Part shown: positions 20,966-33,092 of the stretch, piece by piece | Layout of the letters: every line of letters begins with the position of its first letter | Numbering within the stretch: position 1 is the first letter of the stretch | Origin: Rutpela maculata | Taxonomy: Eukaryota > Arthropoda > Insecta > Coleoptera > Cerambycidae | Reading direction: 5' to 3' | Length of the DNA stretch: 64,000 bases | Assembly: GCA_936432065.2 (NCBI GenBank) | Contig: OW386292.2 | Span: 12,864,918 to 12,928,917, forward strand | Position numbers and translations under genes: made by a program | Notes under the pieces: generated by a model | The model's input: only the letters and a program-made list of their open reading frames with translations | Databases searched by the model: none | What the model was told of the DNA's origin: nothing

Positions 20966-20969
20966 AACA

Positions 20970-21512
20970 TTACCATTAACCATTAAAATCAAAGTATTAA
21001 TTTTTTAAATTCACATGTCAAATAGCTTTTTTATTTGTTTCATGTCCTTCATTCTACAATCATATGTACTTCATAACCAAAGCGTTGCAAAACGTGCAAG
21101 GCGTGAAGCGCCTTGGCTGTCGCTGATAGGCACGAAGACATAGGGAGCTGATTTGAATTTATTATTTGATATCGTTCTCCTAAGTTAAATGAACTATATA
21201 TAATAATACCATGGCTTAAAGAAATTATTTTTATTAAAGGAGATTTTTTATATCAGTGTGTAGTTACGCATAATAAATACAAAAAAAAAAAAGATTAATT
21301 TGAAAAACCTGTTTTAAAAAATTGTCAATTATACAAAAAGTGGAAGTTATATGGGTATAGAGGCGTTATATGGAATATACTTTGTGTATTTTTTTAAGTG
21401 TAAAGTTAATGTGCAAAAAATTTTCTCTCTAGATTCCTCAGGGGGAATATTGAGGAGGGGCAAGTCTAACACCGGAAGTATTGAGTCGGTCTTTGAATTA
21501 ACAATTGCTCCT
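20970..21512. other. non-coding, nothing recognised
   Basis: AT-rich. Short unassigned open frames only. Confidence 0.35.
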
Positions 21513-22087
21513 TTGTATAGTAACACAAAAAAAAATATTATTCGAATATAACGTTATGAAACTCGAGATTTTAAGTTTGACTAAAAAAAATTCTGCCTGT
21601 CTGTCGGTCTGTAACTTTTTTGTGCGCGCGATTACTCTGGAACCCTTCAAGATATTGACTTGAAATTTGTTACGCGTATGTATTTTAACGAGATCTGGAT
21701 CTACATTATATTTTGATCTTATCCCGTTAAAGATTTGGGAGGTAAATGCGGGTAAATAGGTAAATCTAGCAAGTAATTGTCCATAAAATTGGTATTTAGT
21801 ATATATACGAGAAGCTGAGGTCTTAAAAAATTGTTTGGCATTAGCCAATCCAATCCCAGTTTTAATGGGGGTGAAAAAATAAAATTGTGATTTAGTGCCT
21901 GAACAAGATCCAAAGGCCTCAAAATCTTTTTTTACTTTTTGTGGTAGACGATTTCAAATATTATATTATTAAAGTTCCATGAACAATTATTTCCACATAC
22001 TTAGTGAAGTACAAATATAGTATCAAATTTTTTTTCGTTGTGAGAGACTTGGATGGAAAATCTGTATGTCCTTAGGCAGCGGTTTTT
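21513..22087 (-). mobile_element. family A element, copy A3 (diverged)
   Basis: Minus-oriented. It shows the gtatagtaac end, gtctgtcggtctgtaac patch, agatctggatctacattata, the ggtgaaaaaataaaattgtg block and finally cttaggcagcggttttt (complement of the family start). The terminal hairpin is lost. More diverged than A2 or A5. Confidence 0.75.
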
Positions 22088-22867
22088 TTTCTTTATGAAC
22101 ATTCGATGAATATTTGAAAAACTGGAGTACATAAAACACAAATTGGCACCTCCAAAAACCTAGAATAAAAAAATCCATTATTGATCTAAAAGACGCGCGC
22201 CCGGGTGCAGAAAAGTGTGATCTAGTTACACTACACAACGTCAATCTGAAAAATAATTGTTTTTATGCAAATCGCGGTGCTATCAAAACAATATCATATA
22301 AGAAAGATGTCGACATTCAAAACCCAGCCAGCTGATGTTTTATTCAAATTAATGCCATGTATATATTTCAAAAGAATTATTAATATATCTTATGCATTCA
22401 GGTTGAGCAATAGTAATATACTGTGCGTAGGTTCAAACAAGTTGTTTAAGATATTCTTTACGTGTACCATTTTGTATAGGGGTTGGGATAGTTTTATTCT
22501 ATATCAGAATATTCACCAACTAGAAATCAAGTTCGCCTTGGTGTATAAATATATAAGTGTAAATGTAGCTGTTGTATACGGGACGTTCCAAAAAATATTG
22601 CAGTTTACCACCGCCCTAACACAGTTCTATTTTCTGGTGTTTCGATCCTGATAACGCATAATCGGGCCAAAACCAAATAACGTCAAAAATCAAAAATGGC
22701 AGTAAATGTTATATTTCTTTTGGAGACTATAGTTTAAAGTCCTCTGCATTATATTCCGTTAAGAAAAAAGAGGGGAAAGGGAGGGGATAATGCTTTTCCT
22801 CGCCACCACCATTCTAAACTTGTACGTCTTTAACTAAGTGCTACAAAAGTATTGTATGACTGATGTC
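22088..22867. other. non-coding; unassigned frame at 22265-22651
   Basis: A 128-codon frame at 22265-22651 starts with an ATG but has AT-rich codon use and no recognisable motif. The sequence near 22580 (acgggacgttccaaaaaat) resembles a transposon end. No gene called. Confidence 0.3.
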
Positions 22868-23146
22868 AAAATAAAACTGGAGGCCTTTGGTTCTTTTACA
22901 CACATTAAATCACAATTTTATTTATTACCCCCTTTAATAACGGGGGTGGTAATGAGAGCGATTGTGGGGGAGGCTGATGGTAAACAAATTTTGAGACTTT
23001 AGCTTCTCGTACATGTACTAAATCTCTATTTTATATACTCATGCTTGCTTTACCAATTCACCTAGACTCATTTACCTCCTAACCTTTCAACAGAATAAGG
23101 TTAAAATATAATCTAGTTCCAGATCTCGTTATAATACATAGGTATA

Positions 23147-23340
23147 CAGAATCGGAAAGCGCTGGTTTTGGGATGGCAATAAGAGCAAGCGAGAGCGAAG
23201 CAAGCAATCATGGATAAATTCTCTTGAGGGGGCGTGTCACTGTTTACCTCTGCTGGAGTACTGGTAGACGCCTTTATTGTGGGCGGTCGGTTAAATCGTT
23301 AAAACTAGTGCAATACCAAAACAAACGCTTTCCGGTTCTG
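23147..23340. mobile_element. 194-bp mariner-type MITE, copy 2
   Basis: Same element and length as 8103-8296. The ends cagaatcggaaagcg and cgctttccggttctg match with one mismatch, and TA lies on both sides. It interrupts family A copy A4 at a point where intact copies read gtaccaaatttcaag, so the empty site is known. Confidence 0.85.
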
Positions 23341-23478
23341 TATATAAATTTCAAGTCAGTATCATACACGTGTCCAAAGTAATCATGATGGCAAAAAAAG
23401 TTGGACAGACAGAAAATTTTATTTGCTCAAACTTAAAATCTTGACGTTTCATGGCATATTATTCTAAGTGAAGGCACT

Positions 23479-24960
23479 CAAAACTAATGTTATCGTTAGC
23501 TAGGTTGGTAAACGGGGCGACATCCTGCGTTGGATCTATTCATATATTTCTAATAGAACACAAATAGTTACGGTTCTTAGACACAAGTCTGATCCTTTTA
23601 ATGTACCTTCTGGCGTTCCTCAAGGAAGCCACCTTGGACCGCTCCTCTTTAATATCTATGTTAATGATATAAATAAATGCTTCATGTTTTCCAATTTTTT
23701 AATGTATGCTGATGATTTAAAATTATTTCTTGCAATAAATTCAATTGAGGATTGCGGTAAGATTCAAAGTGATTTAAACAGATTAAGTGCTTATTGTACA
23801 CAAAAAGATATCATTGTTAACATTGAAATATGTTGCTCAATAACTTTTACAAAGAATCGTAATATTATACATTGTAATTATAATATAAATGGCGAAAACC
23901 TCAAGACAGTAAGTGAAGTGAGACTCGGGTATTATATTAGATAAAAAATGGTCTTTTCAACCACATATAGATAAGATGATCAATGCGGCTAACAAAATGC
24001 TGAGCTTTATTATCAGAAATTGTAGAAACTTTAAGAATCCGAATTCAATTATATCTGTCTATTATGCATTTGTACATAGTAAACTAAATTTTGTCTCATC
24101 GTATCGTATCTCACAATACGTATGTTACATATGCAGAATTGAAAATATCCAAAATAAATTATTAAAATTTTTGGCAAGCAGATGCAGTTTACATGAAACT
24201 ATTATAATTATAAAACTTTAAGACTACATTTTAAATTGGTATCTCTCTACGATAGGCGTATTATTGCTGATTTACTATTATTACACAAAATTTTAAACAA
24301 CTTGATAGACTGCTCAAATTTATTATCATCTATTCATTTGTACACCACAACTAGGCATTTTAGAAATAATAATTTATTTATGCAGCCTTTTAGTCGCACA
24401 AACTTGAGCCTTAATTTACCTTCGTATCGCATAGTAAGACATTTTAATAATTATTGTGCTGAAATTGACATATTTGGAACAACGTCACTTTCTCTCAAGA
24501 ACCGTTTAAAAAAATGGTTCTCAATGTTTCTTGAATATTTTTCGTTATTTGTTAATATGTTTTGATATATCGGTGTCTCAGTTGCTCGGGGGTGCGGGTC
24601 CGTTATCGGCGTTATGGGGCTGGGGACACTATTGGATTCCCAAATTCTTGGGACCCAGTGGTGTCCTTGGCTCTGTTGCGTCGGGGATGGAGTCGTGTCT
24701 TTGTGTTTCTGAGACACTGTATAACCGTTAGTTGTAACAAATTTTTTATTATTCTTATTATTGTCATAGTTTTGCTAGTCATTATAATAAGGTCTGTTCA
24801 TTTAAATGTTATTTAAATATTTGTAATTTATCTATAACCTCTTTTTTATATATATTCTCTTTATTTATTTTCCCACTAAATGCTTATTTATACCTAGTGG
24901 GTACTTTTGTGGAATTTTTATTCTGTTTGTATCCCAAAGTTGATAAATAAATAAATAAAT
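23479..24960 (+). pseudogene. Jockey-type non-LTR retrotransposon, 5'-truncated
   Basis: RT frame pieces: ISNRTQIVTVLRHKSD, then VPSGVPQGSHLGPLLFNIYV, then FLMYADDLKLFLA (23700) with the catalytic YADD. After a frame shift it continues DKKWSFQPHIDKM and AANKMLSFIIRNCRNF, then a C-terminal stretch ending SLKNRLKKWF. The 3' end is a TAAA tandem tail (24944-24960). Only the last third of an RT ORF remains, with several frame shifts. It sits inside family A copy A4. A GC-rich 150-base patch near 24572-24720 has inverted ends ggtgtctcag / ctgagacact and may be a separate insert. Confidence 0.85.
24572..24722. repeat. GC-rich inverted-repeat patch in the retrotransposon 3' region
   Basis: Bounded by ggtgtctcag and ctgagacact, about 150 bases, clearly richer in G and C than the surrounding element. 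Could be a small MITE or a native 3' hairpin of the retroelement. Confidence 0.45.
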
Positions 24961-25040
24961 GACAATCTAAACCTATTTGATGAAAACAAGTTTTCAAAAT
25001 TTTATTATTTTCATTTCAATACGTGGATGTTGAAGTAATA

Positions 25041-26300
25041 TAAGAAATGATCTATTCTGTATGTATACTATGGGATAAAAAAGTTACGCTTGATCGGGTT
25101 ATTTATCTTGAAGTAAATGTTTGCAAATAGGTCATTACTATTGAAGGATTATAATTACGGTTACCACACAAAAATCAAAATAATATTGTACGAAATTGCG
25201 AAGAAATAAGAAAATATACGTCTGTGTCGATTTCTGCATACGCCGATCATGGGCTTGATTTTCAGCTGAAAGAAAAGCTTTTTAATTCTTAGTTATAAGT
25301 AAATTGTTTTTTATAATTTATAACTGTTAGGTACTGGTTATTTCGGTAAACTAATAAATGCATTTTTACTCGCTTAATATGTCTTATATTGTCCACGAGT
25401 TCACTATTTCGTGCGCTATATAGAGATCTTCGTTCGAATAGTGTCAAAAATAACTGACATGTGATTTTCAGATACAAAGATTAATGTATTAACAAAAATT
25501 CTTTGGCAGCTACTTAATTTCAAAGTTTTATACACATTAAAGTTGTTAACACACTTGTCGTGGCCCAAAATAGCCCTCAAGGATATAATTAGAATGTTTT
25601 GAGGTCTTTTACTTAAAGCAAAAACAGCGGGTAGAGAGAGAATATAGTAATTTTATTGAATAGGTATGTTATACTAGGGTTAGAGTTTGTAATAGTCATC
25701 ACAAAAAATGCTCTCAGAAGTCATTAATTCAAATGTGGAAAAAATCTGTCCGTTTGTCTGCTTAGAGTAGGTTAGGATGGGTTAAATTAGGTAAGTTTAG
25801 GTCCGGTCTTTTTTTTTTTACATTTGTTTGAGTTTTATTAAATCCTTTTCTATAAAATGTAGGGCTCTAGAGATAGTAAATACATCACTCTTCCAACAAA
25901 AAGTAGGGCCTAACGGGCCTCGGATTGCAAACTTTATTCTCGACCAAAAAAAGTGGACTTACGACCCTTGGTGCATAAATAACTGTAATTTCTTAAATAG
26001 ACTTGAGAATCAAGTATAGAATAATGATAACTGTTATTAACATTATCTTTGACAGTTTTTCCCAAAAAATGCCGGCTATTTTAACAAAATGCAAAGTTAT
26101 TTGGGTATGGTGGGTATCATTATGGCCATATATGTCCGTTAGTTTACAAAATGATGCCATTTACTGCAGAATATCGAGTGTTTATTGTAAAACAGTTTTA
26201 TAACTTTTATAACGTTTTAGGTTAGTAGGTATATACCAAAATCCTGCTTCCATTTATATTGTCCTCCGGTATTTAGCCACAAAATGTGTAAATTGATAGG
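25041..26300. other. non-coding; degenerate TTAGG-like run
   Basis: No gene seen. Near 25764-25802 are spaced ttagg/ttaaattagg units resembling the insect telomere repeat, but the spacing is irregular. Confidence 0.35.
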
Positions 26301-26307
26301 CTTATTG

Positions 26308-26462
26308 AAGGGGTCTACACCCGATCCAGCGGCAGGGACCCAGCCATGTCGGCATGCTTTGAACTCATTCCTAAAAGTGAACTGGTCCGCTGGAATTCCA
26401 ATTATCTTCAAAGCATACCGACAATGCCGGGTCCCTGCCGCTGGATCGTGTGTAGACCCCTT
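26308..26462. mobile_element. 155-bp MITE with ~57-bp TIRs
   Basis: The left arm aaggggtctacaccc... through gatccagcggcagggaccc to ggcatgctttgaa is the complement of the right arm with about five mismatches. Only about 40 bases lie between the arms. A related sequence with the cttcaaagcgtaccgacaatg phrase occurs at 32767-32892. The right edge reads ccccttaa and the left ttgaagggg; a TTAA-like target is possible. Confidence 0.85.
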
Positions 26463-26965
26463 AACCTTTTGTTCTGCATTGTAGGGAATACGCAAAAGGC
26501 TGACCTCCAGTTACCAACACCCTGTATAAAATCAGTCAGTATAATGAAGACGTCCCCGTTATTTTGATTTAGTGAGGTAAATGCGTAATGTGGTTATTTC
26601 GCTTTTTTAGGTAATGTGTACTATTTTATTGCATGCAATAAATTAGGAAATTGGCAATATTATTAGAAAAAACTAAGTTTAAGTGTAAAATACAAGAAAC
26701 TAGCACTAAATCATCCTGACATTGATTATAAACATTCCGATAATAAATTATGTTTTATTGATGTATTAAAGTCTGTAAGCATTTCGAATGTACTTAACTT
26801 AGAAAAAAACAACGGTCGAGTAAGATATTTCAGAACGAGTGCGATCAAGTGTACAAAAATTTTTAAAGCAATAATTTTGCCAGAAAAAAAAAATAATATA
26901 CAGGATGTTTCTCCTAAAACTACACAGATCAGTATCTTCCAAACCAAAGATAATATTTTTTAAAT

Positions 26966-27303
26966 GTGTGCAATTTTATTCTCTTCAAGTTTTACTCGAT
27001 ATTTTTTTATTTTAAATCTATAATATTTTTGATATTTTTCTTTTTTTTTAATTTTCCTTTAAAAATTTTTTTCGAAAATGCAATAAAATTTTACTTTGAA
27101 AAAATCCTTTTAATAAAAGTTGAGCATAATTAAGAGCTTTACCAAAAACTTGCATTGAATTTTTTTTCTATATAAACTTTGAAGGGTGAAAATGGCTCAA
27201 AAAGTTTTTTTTGACAATTTTTCAATAAAAAAAACGAAATATCAAAAAACTATAGATTTAAAATAAAACAATATCGAGTAGAAGTTGATGAGAGCAAAAT
27301 CAT
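26966..27303. repeat. foldback sequence, ~340 bp
   Basis: The left arm (gtgcaattttattctcttc, tactcgatattt, ttttaaatctataat) pairs imperfectly with the right arm (atagatttaaaataaaac, atatcgagtagaag, gagagcaaaatc). A tatacaggatgtttct motif just upstream, at 26898, resembles a mariner-type end. Confidence 0.6.
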
Positions 27304-28598
27304 ATCCTAGAGAGCAAATCCTAGTTCAAAAGGCAAATGAAACATTCACCACCAAAATCAAGGTGGCGGCCGAACCCCCAACCCCCATGACCCCGCATTT
27401 TTTAATTTAAGCATCTCTAATCTGTCCCTATATACCCGCCAAGTTTGATCGACGGGGGAAAAAAATGTCTATCTTATCTTATTAACTCGAGCCTGGTTTA
27501 CTGGCCTATAATGTATCTCTCCAAAGTGCACTGGTTAGTTTACAAATGCAGAAAAATTTGATACGATATGTATTTATGGCGATAGTGGAAGAAATTCACG
27601 ACAAGCCCAAACATTATATTCCCATATGTGTAGTTTGCGCACGATGGCGCGCTACCAAATTCAACAATAAATTTTTAAAACGTACGCTACCCAGTTATAG
27701 TAGCCACTTCGTTCTCCGTACCTGAACTCTTTAGATTTCGTTGAATGGAATGATTTTGAGAACACAGTATGTTGAGTTGAAATCAGCACTCTCTTTTTTT
27801 AATACAATCATTGACAAAATGTAGTCTTAGCTATTGGGATTGTTTTCAAAGCTTAACAAAAAAACAAAAATATTTTCTGAACTGAAAATTTAATAAAAAT
27901 GTTTTCATTTTATTTTGTCTTCGTATTTTTCCATGTTTAATTTGTCGAAGATTTGATGACCTCTATTAAGTTTTTTCAGCTGTTAGCTAAATACCATAAA
28001 ATTGTTTAACTATTTATTTGCTTGCAATAATTTTTTATTTATTAGATATAATAATTAATAGTGAATGTCGACGTGATTAGGCGCTAGTGTACATTTCCTA
28101 AGGGCTATGTGCCAAACTTTAATAAAACAATAAATCATTAGTAACGTTAATAATTTGTTTTTCAGATACTTCTAGGTGGATTGGGACCTACAATATATTA
28201 CCGATTTAGGTAAGGTGAGTTCTTTATTTTATTTTTTTTACCAAAATATACAAATGACCGTAATCAGAGACATATCGCACCTAAAGCAATTTAATATTTT
28301 CTAATTTTATTAAGTCCAAGAATAAGAGAAAAATATTCGCCGTCGTTTTCAGGAGTAAAATTAGAAAAAAAATGTTCATAAATTTATAACACCCTGATTC
28401 ATTTTAAATTATTTAAATATTTTTCGCTAAAATTGACAGTTTTCGAGATATTTACAAAAAACGTTGGGGGGCGGGGTTGTTATTCGAAATATTTTTGTTC
28501 GAACTTTTTGGCCACAATCTATTCATTTCAGTTAGAAAACTTCGTACTATTTTCATTCTTAAGTCTAATTTTATTGGGTTATAGAAATTATTCAAATA
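27304..28598. other. non-coding, nothing recognised
   Basis: AT-rich sequence. A ggtggcggccgaacccccaa patch near 27360 is the only GC-rich part. Open frames at 28433-28822 overlap the next element and look fortuitous. Confidence 0.35.
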
Positions 28599-28600
28599 TA

Positions 28601-29319
28601 CAGTGTGCTTCACTTGAAATAGTAAGTAACACCCCAATAACTTTTTATTTTTTTTCCAATTTGAATCAAATTTTACTTAAGTATAGAAAAAACAAATTAG
28701 GATCTACTTATGACCAGAAAAGCGTTCGCCTTCTACAAATGCAAAGTCACCTGCGGTACCAAAATATGCGGAGAAAATCAAAAATTCATATTAGGCATTT
28801 TTTTATCAGAAAATTTTGTTAATAAAACTTGTTCCTAATTGTCCAAAAACCCTATGCCCAAAATTTAATTAAAACTAAAAAATTGAAAAATTAAAATTTT
28901 AAAAACAATTATAAAAAAAACTGTAAATTGCTTAACAACTACTTGGCAGTTTGGGTTTAATTTCAAACAATATTTTCATAGTACAGTTTTCTAAACAAAA
29001 ATGATATTTTCGGACTTGGACATTGTTTTAATCAAAATTTATATTTTTTTTTATTTTGATTAAATTTTGGACTTAAGGTTTTTGGACAATTCTGAACAAG
29101 TTTCATTAACAAAATTTTCCGATAAAAATATACCTAATATGATTTTTTGATTTTCTCCGCATATTTTGGTACCGCAGGTGGCTTTGCATTTGTAGGAGGC
29201 GAATGTTTTTCTGATCATAAGTAGATCCTAATTTGTTCCATACTTAAATAAAACTTGATTCAAATCGGAAAAAAACTAAAAAAGTTATTGGGGTGTTACA
29301 TTTCAAGTGAAACACGCTG
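28601..29319. mobile_element. family E long-TIR MITE, copy 1 (719 bp)
   Basis: Ends cagtgtgcttcacttgaaa and tttcaagtgaaacacgctg differ at two positions and are flanked by TA. The arms continue inverted for about 270 bases (acaccccaataac, taggatctacttatgac, acctgcggtaccaaaatatg). A second copy is at 60903-61635. Non-coding; TA targets and TIRs fit a mariner-type non-autonomous element. Confidence 0.85.
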
Positions 29320-29321
29320 TA

Positions 29322-30750
29322 TATGGTTCGAAAGTCCATTTATTCTAGTTTTAAAGCCACCATATTTGTTTGAATAGTTAATCTGGTTTGTTAATTAAAA
29401 AAATTAAGTGCAACTGTTTTTGACCATTTCAAAACTTTATCTAAAATTTAAACTATCATCGGGGTTTATCAGAGTTGATTTTTTCGTGGATGGTAATAAA
29501 ATAGTATGTCGACCTAAAAATAATTCCTAATAATTGTTGTCGTAGTCAAATTTGCTAAAAATGTTGTATATTTTAGGCTTTGAAATTAATCGGTATTGTA
29601 ATTAAAAATTTAAAACGGGCAAAAAACTTTGAAACAAAAAGTTAATTTTCTTTACTGGTCCTAAGCAGGATATTTTCTATTGATGTTAAATAAAAAAAAA
29701 ATACAGACGACGCAAAAATCTCGAAAAGGCTATTGTTAGACATATTTGGTAGTCGCTAGACACAAGCTTTCATTATCAATTCTGTATGACATCTTTCTGC
29801 CATATACCCAAAAAAATCATCATTTGCTGACAACCATCCACATTTTTGTATTTGTTAGGGTCTTCATAAAAAAAAATGGTTTGTTTTGATTTTATGGCAT
29901 AGTGCAACTAAGTGGTAATTTTTAAAAATCGTTTAGTTTTCTAGATTAATAAAAAAGTCAACAACAATTTTACATCATTATACAGCTATAAAATACATAT
30001 ATTTATTTATATATGTACCAAATTTCGCATGCCCTACATCAACAAATAAAACAGCTAAAGATTTCTAGACGCGTCGCTTTGAATGTATTTGTATTCATCA
30101 AAGTTTGTACACAATTTCGATTGCATTTATTTCAAGTTATTGATCAAATACTGGTACAAGCTCAAACTACAAAAAAATGCATGAATCAATGTACCGACCG
30201 TATTTTTCTTTCATTTAAAACGGTACTAGGTCCCGAAGTGTCAGCCGAATAAAATCCAGTATTTTTTTCAGTAAAAACCCGTGAACCGTCACTGTTACCG
30301 CTTGATTAAGCTCACCATTAAAAGTATGACAAATTGTAAATAAAGAAAAAAATAAAAGAAGGATTTTTACGCTATTGACATAAATATCAATATCATTGCC
30401 ACTTCACCACGAGCTATAAAAAAATGAGCTGCATCTAGAATTCGACGCGGTGAGGCAGAAAAATGTTTAAACAAATCGAATATGTCGTTTATGGGGAATT
30501 GCAGGTCGGTACGTAAGTACATGAATTTAAAAAGATTTTTTTTCCATTATTTACTTCATGACTACTGATGACCAAGAGGCTTTTTAGTAGAATTATACAT
30601 TAAGTTACGTCAAATTACCTTTCTCTGTGTTTTGTTGATATAACGTAACGTAGTTTTTTTGTGTTGAATTCAGGGGAACATTATGTATACTAATATTAAA
30701 ATATTAATTAGTTTTTAGGAAACAAAAAGTACTTTATGAACAAACATAAA
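29322..30750. other. non-coding, nothing recognised
   Basis: AT-rich. The 79-codon frame at 30013-30252 shows no motif. No repeat boundary recognised. Confidence 0.35.
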
Positions 30751-30752
30751 TA

Positions 30753-32109
30753 ACACAGGTCTGCGAATAAAGGAGTCACCAATTTTTCGCGCCGAATCCG
30801 AATATGGCCTCAGAAATGCCCCATCACGTCAGAATTTTGAAATATTTGAGGTTAAGTACATAAAAATGGCTTTCTTGTCAACTTTTGAAGTTATGCATAG
30901 AACTCAAAAATTTTTTCAGCTTATTTATATTAAACACATCATTTAGTATCATCCTTCATCTTTTAAATGAGCTTTGAAATGGTCATCGATGATGTTTCCT
31001 CGTAAAGTTATAGCCATTTAAAAGTAACATGAATTTGAAACCATGATCCATTACAACCCAACAATCTTAACGAATCGAGATTTAGCACAAAAGGGAAAAC
31101 ATACCGAGCTCTTAACCAAACGATTCTAAACGAATCAAATTTAACACAGCAGAAATGCAGCAATCTTTACCAATGAGTCAAAGAACAAATTGTCATATTT
31201 TTTATTACAAAATATATATGTTTGAGACAACAACCAACGCATCCCCAAATTGTATCGAGACCAAACCCTTAGGAGGGTGAAAACTATCCTTATACAATAT
31301 CAAACTACCTAGCTTTCACCCAAGGAACCGAAGAAAAATTTATCCAGAACTCTTAAACGCCAAGATTCTAACATCAGAACACCTAAAAAGTTTTTAACAC
31401 TAAACCATAAACATGAAAAAACCCAAAACCCTAAACCATAAACCCAAAATAATAAACGATACTTATGAATGTTTATGAAATCTTTTTTTCTTGTTTTCCA
31501 AAGGCCTTGTATCAGAACTCCTTTTATGATCAGCATTAGAATTATCAAGTTGAAGAGACTAGCAAAACTCAGTTATCATCGAAGTAGACCATTTTCTTTG
31601 ATATCTTCTTTCCATCTCTTTGATCTCGTGATGGAAGCGTTCCCCTTGCTCTTCGCTAACATCACCTACATTTTCTGGAACCAATCTAAGTGGGAGTGCA
31701 AATAATTAATTATGCTCACATTACAACCTAACGCCTTAAAGACTGTTTTGAAGCTAATCCAGGCTTCTTTTTCAATGGAAGTCATAACATTTTCAAACTC
31801 TGTCGTTTTCATCAATGATTGTTAAGTTGTAGGGGATCATGGTTTCAAATTCATGTTATCTTAAAACTGCTATAACTCTGCGAGAAATCATCGTAGATGA
31901 CCATTCGAAAGCTTATTTTAAAGAGGAGGGATGGTACTAAATAATGTAGGTATTTATTAGAAATAAGCTGAAAAAATATTTGAATCCTAAACATAATCTC
32001 AAAAGTAGACAAAAAAACATTTATTAAGTACCTAACCTCAAATATTTCAAAATCCTGACATGGTGGAAATGACCTCCATCTGCCTAACAAAACCTCGCAG
32101 ACCTGTGTA
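30753..32109. mobile_element. 1.36-kb foldback-type transposon with acacaggtctgcga termini
   Basis: Exact 14-base termini acacaggtctgcga / tcgcagacctgtgt. The arms stay complementary, with mismatches, for about 300 bases (30753-31075 and 31815-32109). Shared blocks are aaatatttgaggtta, ttttttcagcttattt and gtttcaaattcatgtta. The middle carries a broken reading frame on the minus strand, described separately. Class unknown to me. Confidence 0.75.
31490..31812 (-). pseudogene. broken ORF of an unclassified transposon-associated protein
   Basis: Minus strand from ATG 31812. It reads FENVMTSIEKEAWISFKTVF, then NYLHSHLDWF; a one-base shift leads to PENVGDVSEEQGERFHHEI and MERRYQRKW, then EFC-stop. 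I recall similar blocks ('LHSHLD.FPENLG..S.E.GERFHQDI..ME.RYQG.W....ADYCW') in many repeat-associated arthropod predictions, whose function I do not know. Here it lies between the arms of the 30753-32109 element and is disabled by the shift and stop. Confidence 0.6.
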
Positions 32110-33092
32110 ATCATTTAATATTTTTACGGCATCTTTTCACAGTATTTGTTGTTTTCGTATTTACACGATTTTTGGAAAAGGTTGATAAATATTGTTGGAT
32201 AAATATTGGATCATTGAACTTTTACTGTAATAAAAATTTGGGTCAGCTGAACCTAAAAGTAACTTTGGTAGTTTGGTACTTATATACTTATATTTTTCAG
32301 CTAGAAGCCCTGTATAATCGAGGGTAGAATTAGGTAAAGTAAGAACGTTTAACGAAGCTTCTCAGTTATGATGAGAAACGGTAGCGTTTGCTGTCATGAT
32401 AGACCAAAAATACTATTTGGAACTAAGAAAAAACACAGCCCTAGATTTTTATGTTTAACTTGTTTATTTATTATTCGATTTTAACATATTAAGCTTCAAG
32501 CAAAGCTGTAATCTTACCGGTAATATATCACTTATTTAGTTTGATATAAATTCATTTTTCTGCTGGCCTAGGACTAGTCGAATATGAAATATTTTTACGT
32601 CGGTAAACCATACTTTATCTCCAGATTCTCTGGCGTGAAATTTGTCGAGAAGTGCGTGACTATTCCGCAGCCGAGCATCCTCGTTTAATAATTGAACAAC
32701 GTTTTAAAATTGAGATCTTCTTTAAGACGACCCAACCAATCGACCAACCAACCAACCAACCTTCTCGGTACACTTTGAAAATTGCCATGCCTACTCGTAA
32801 AAGTGAGCTGGTCTGCTGAAATTCCAGCAATCTTCAAAGCGTACCGACAATGTTGGCTCCAGCAAGTTAGGGCGTGAGTAGGCCCCTTTAGCTATTCTTC
32901 TTACCTAGGCTTCTTTATTTTTCAAACAGATTATGCACCAGGGAAGTTGTAGGTTACCGACTAAATAATATTTTATATTCGAACACAAATAATAGGTATA
33001 TGTCAGTGCGAACACAAAAAGAAATGTGAGTAAATCGTCATTTGATAGAATATTTTAGTCTTCCTCTAATGGTGAGTGCTGAAATTTCTTGT
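32110..33092. other. non-coding; small repeat fragments
   Basis: A ccaaccaaccaacc simple repeat lies at about 32740-32763. A truncated relative of the 155-bp MITE lies at 32767-32892. No gene seen. Confidence 0.5.

Larger units (their letters stand above)
22868..25040 (+). mobile_element. family A element, copy A4, split by two later insertions
   Basis: Family A blocks run from about 22868 (ggaggcctttggttc) through ggggtggtaatg and agatctcgtt to 23144. They resume after a MITE (23147-23340) with aaatttcaagtcagtatc to about 23465. They finish after a retrotransposon fragment, at 24961-25040 (acaatctaaacctatttg... gtggatgttgaagtaat). The order of events is A first, then the MITE and the retrotransposon. 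Confidence 0.8.

Noticed and set aside
22265..22651. 128-codon plus-strand frame as a gene
   Set aside because: No recognisable motif, and its composition is that of the non-coding surroundings.
25760..25805. Internal telomeric (TTAGG) tract
   Set aside because: The units are irregularly spaced and mutated; too short to separate from chance in AT-rich DNA.
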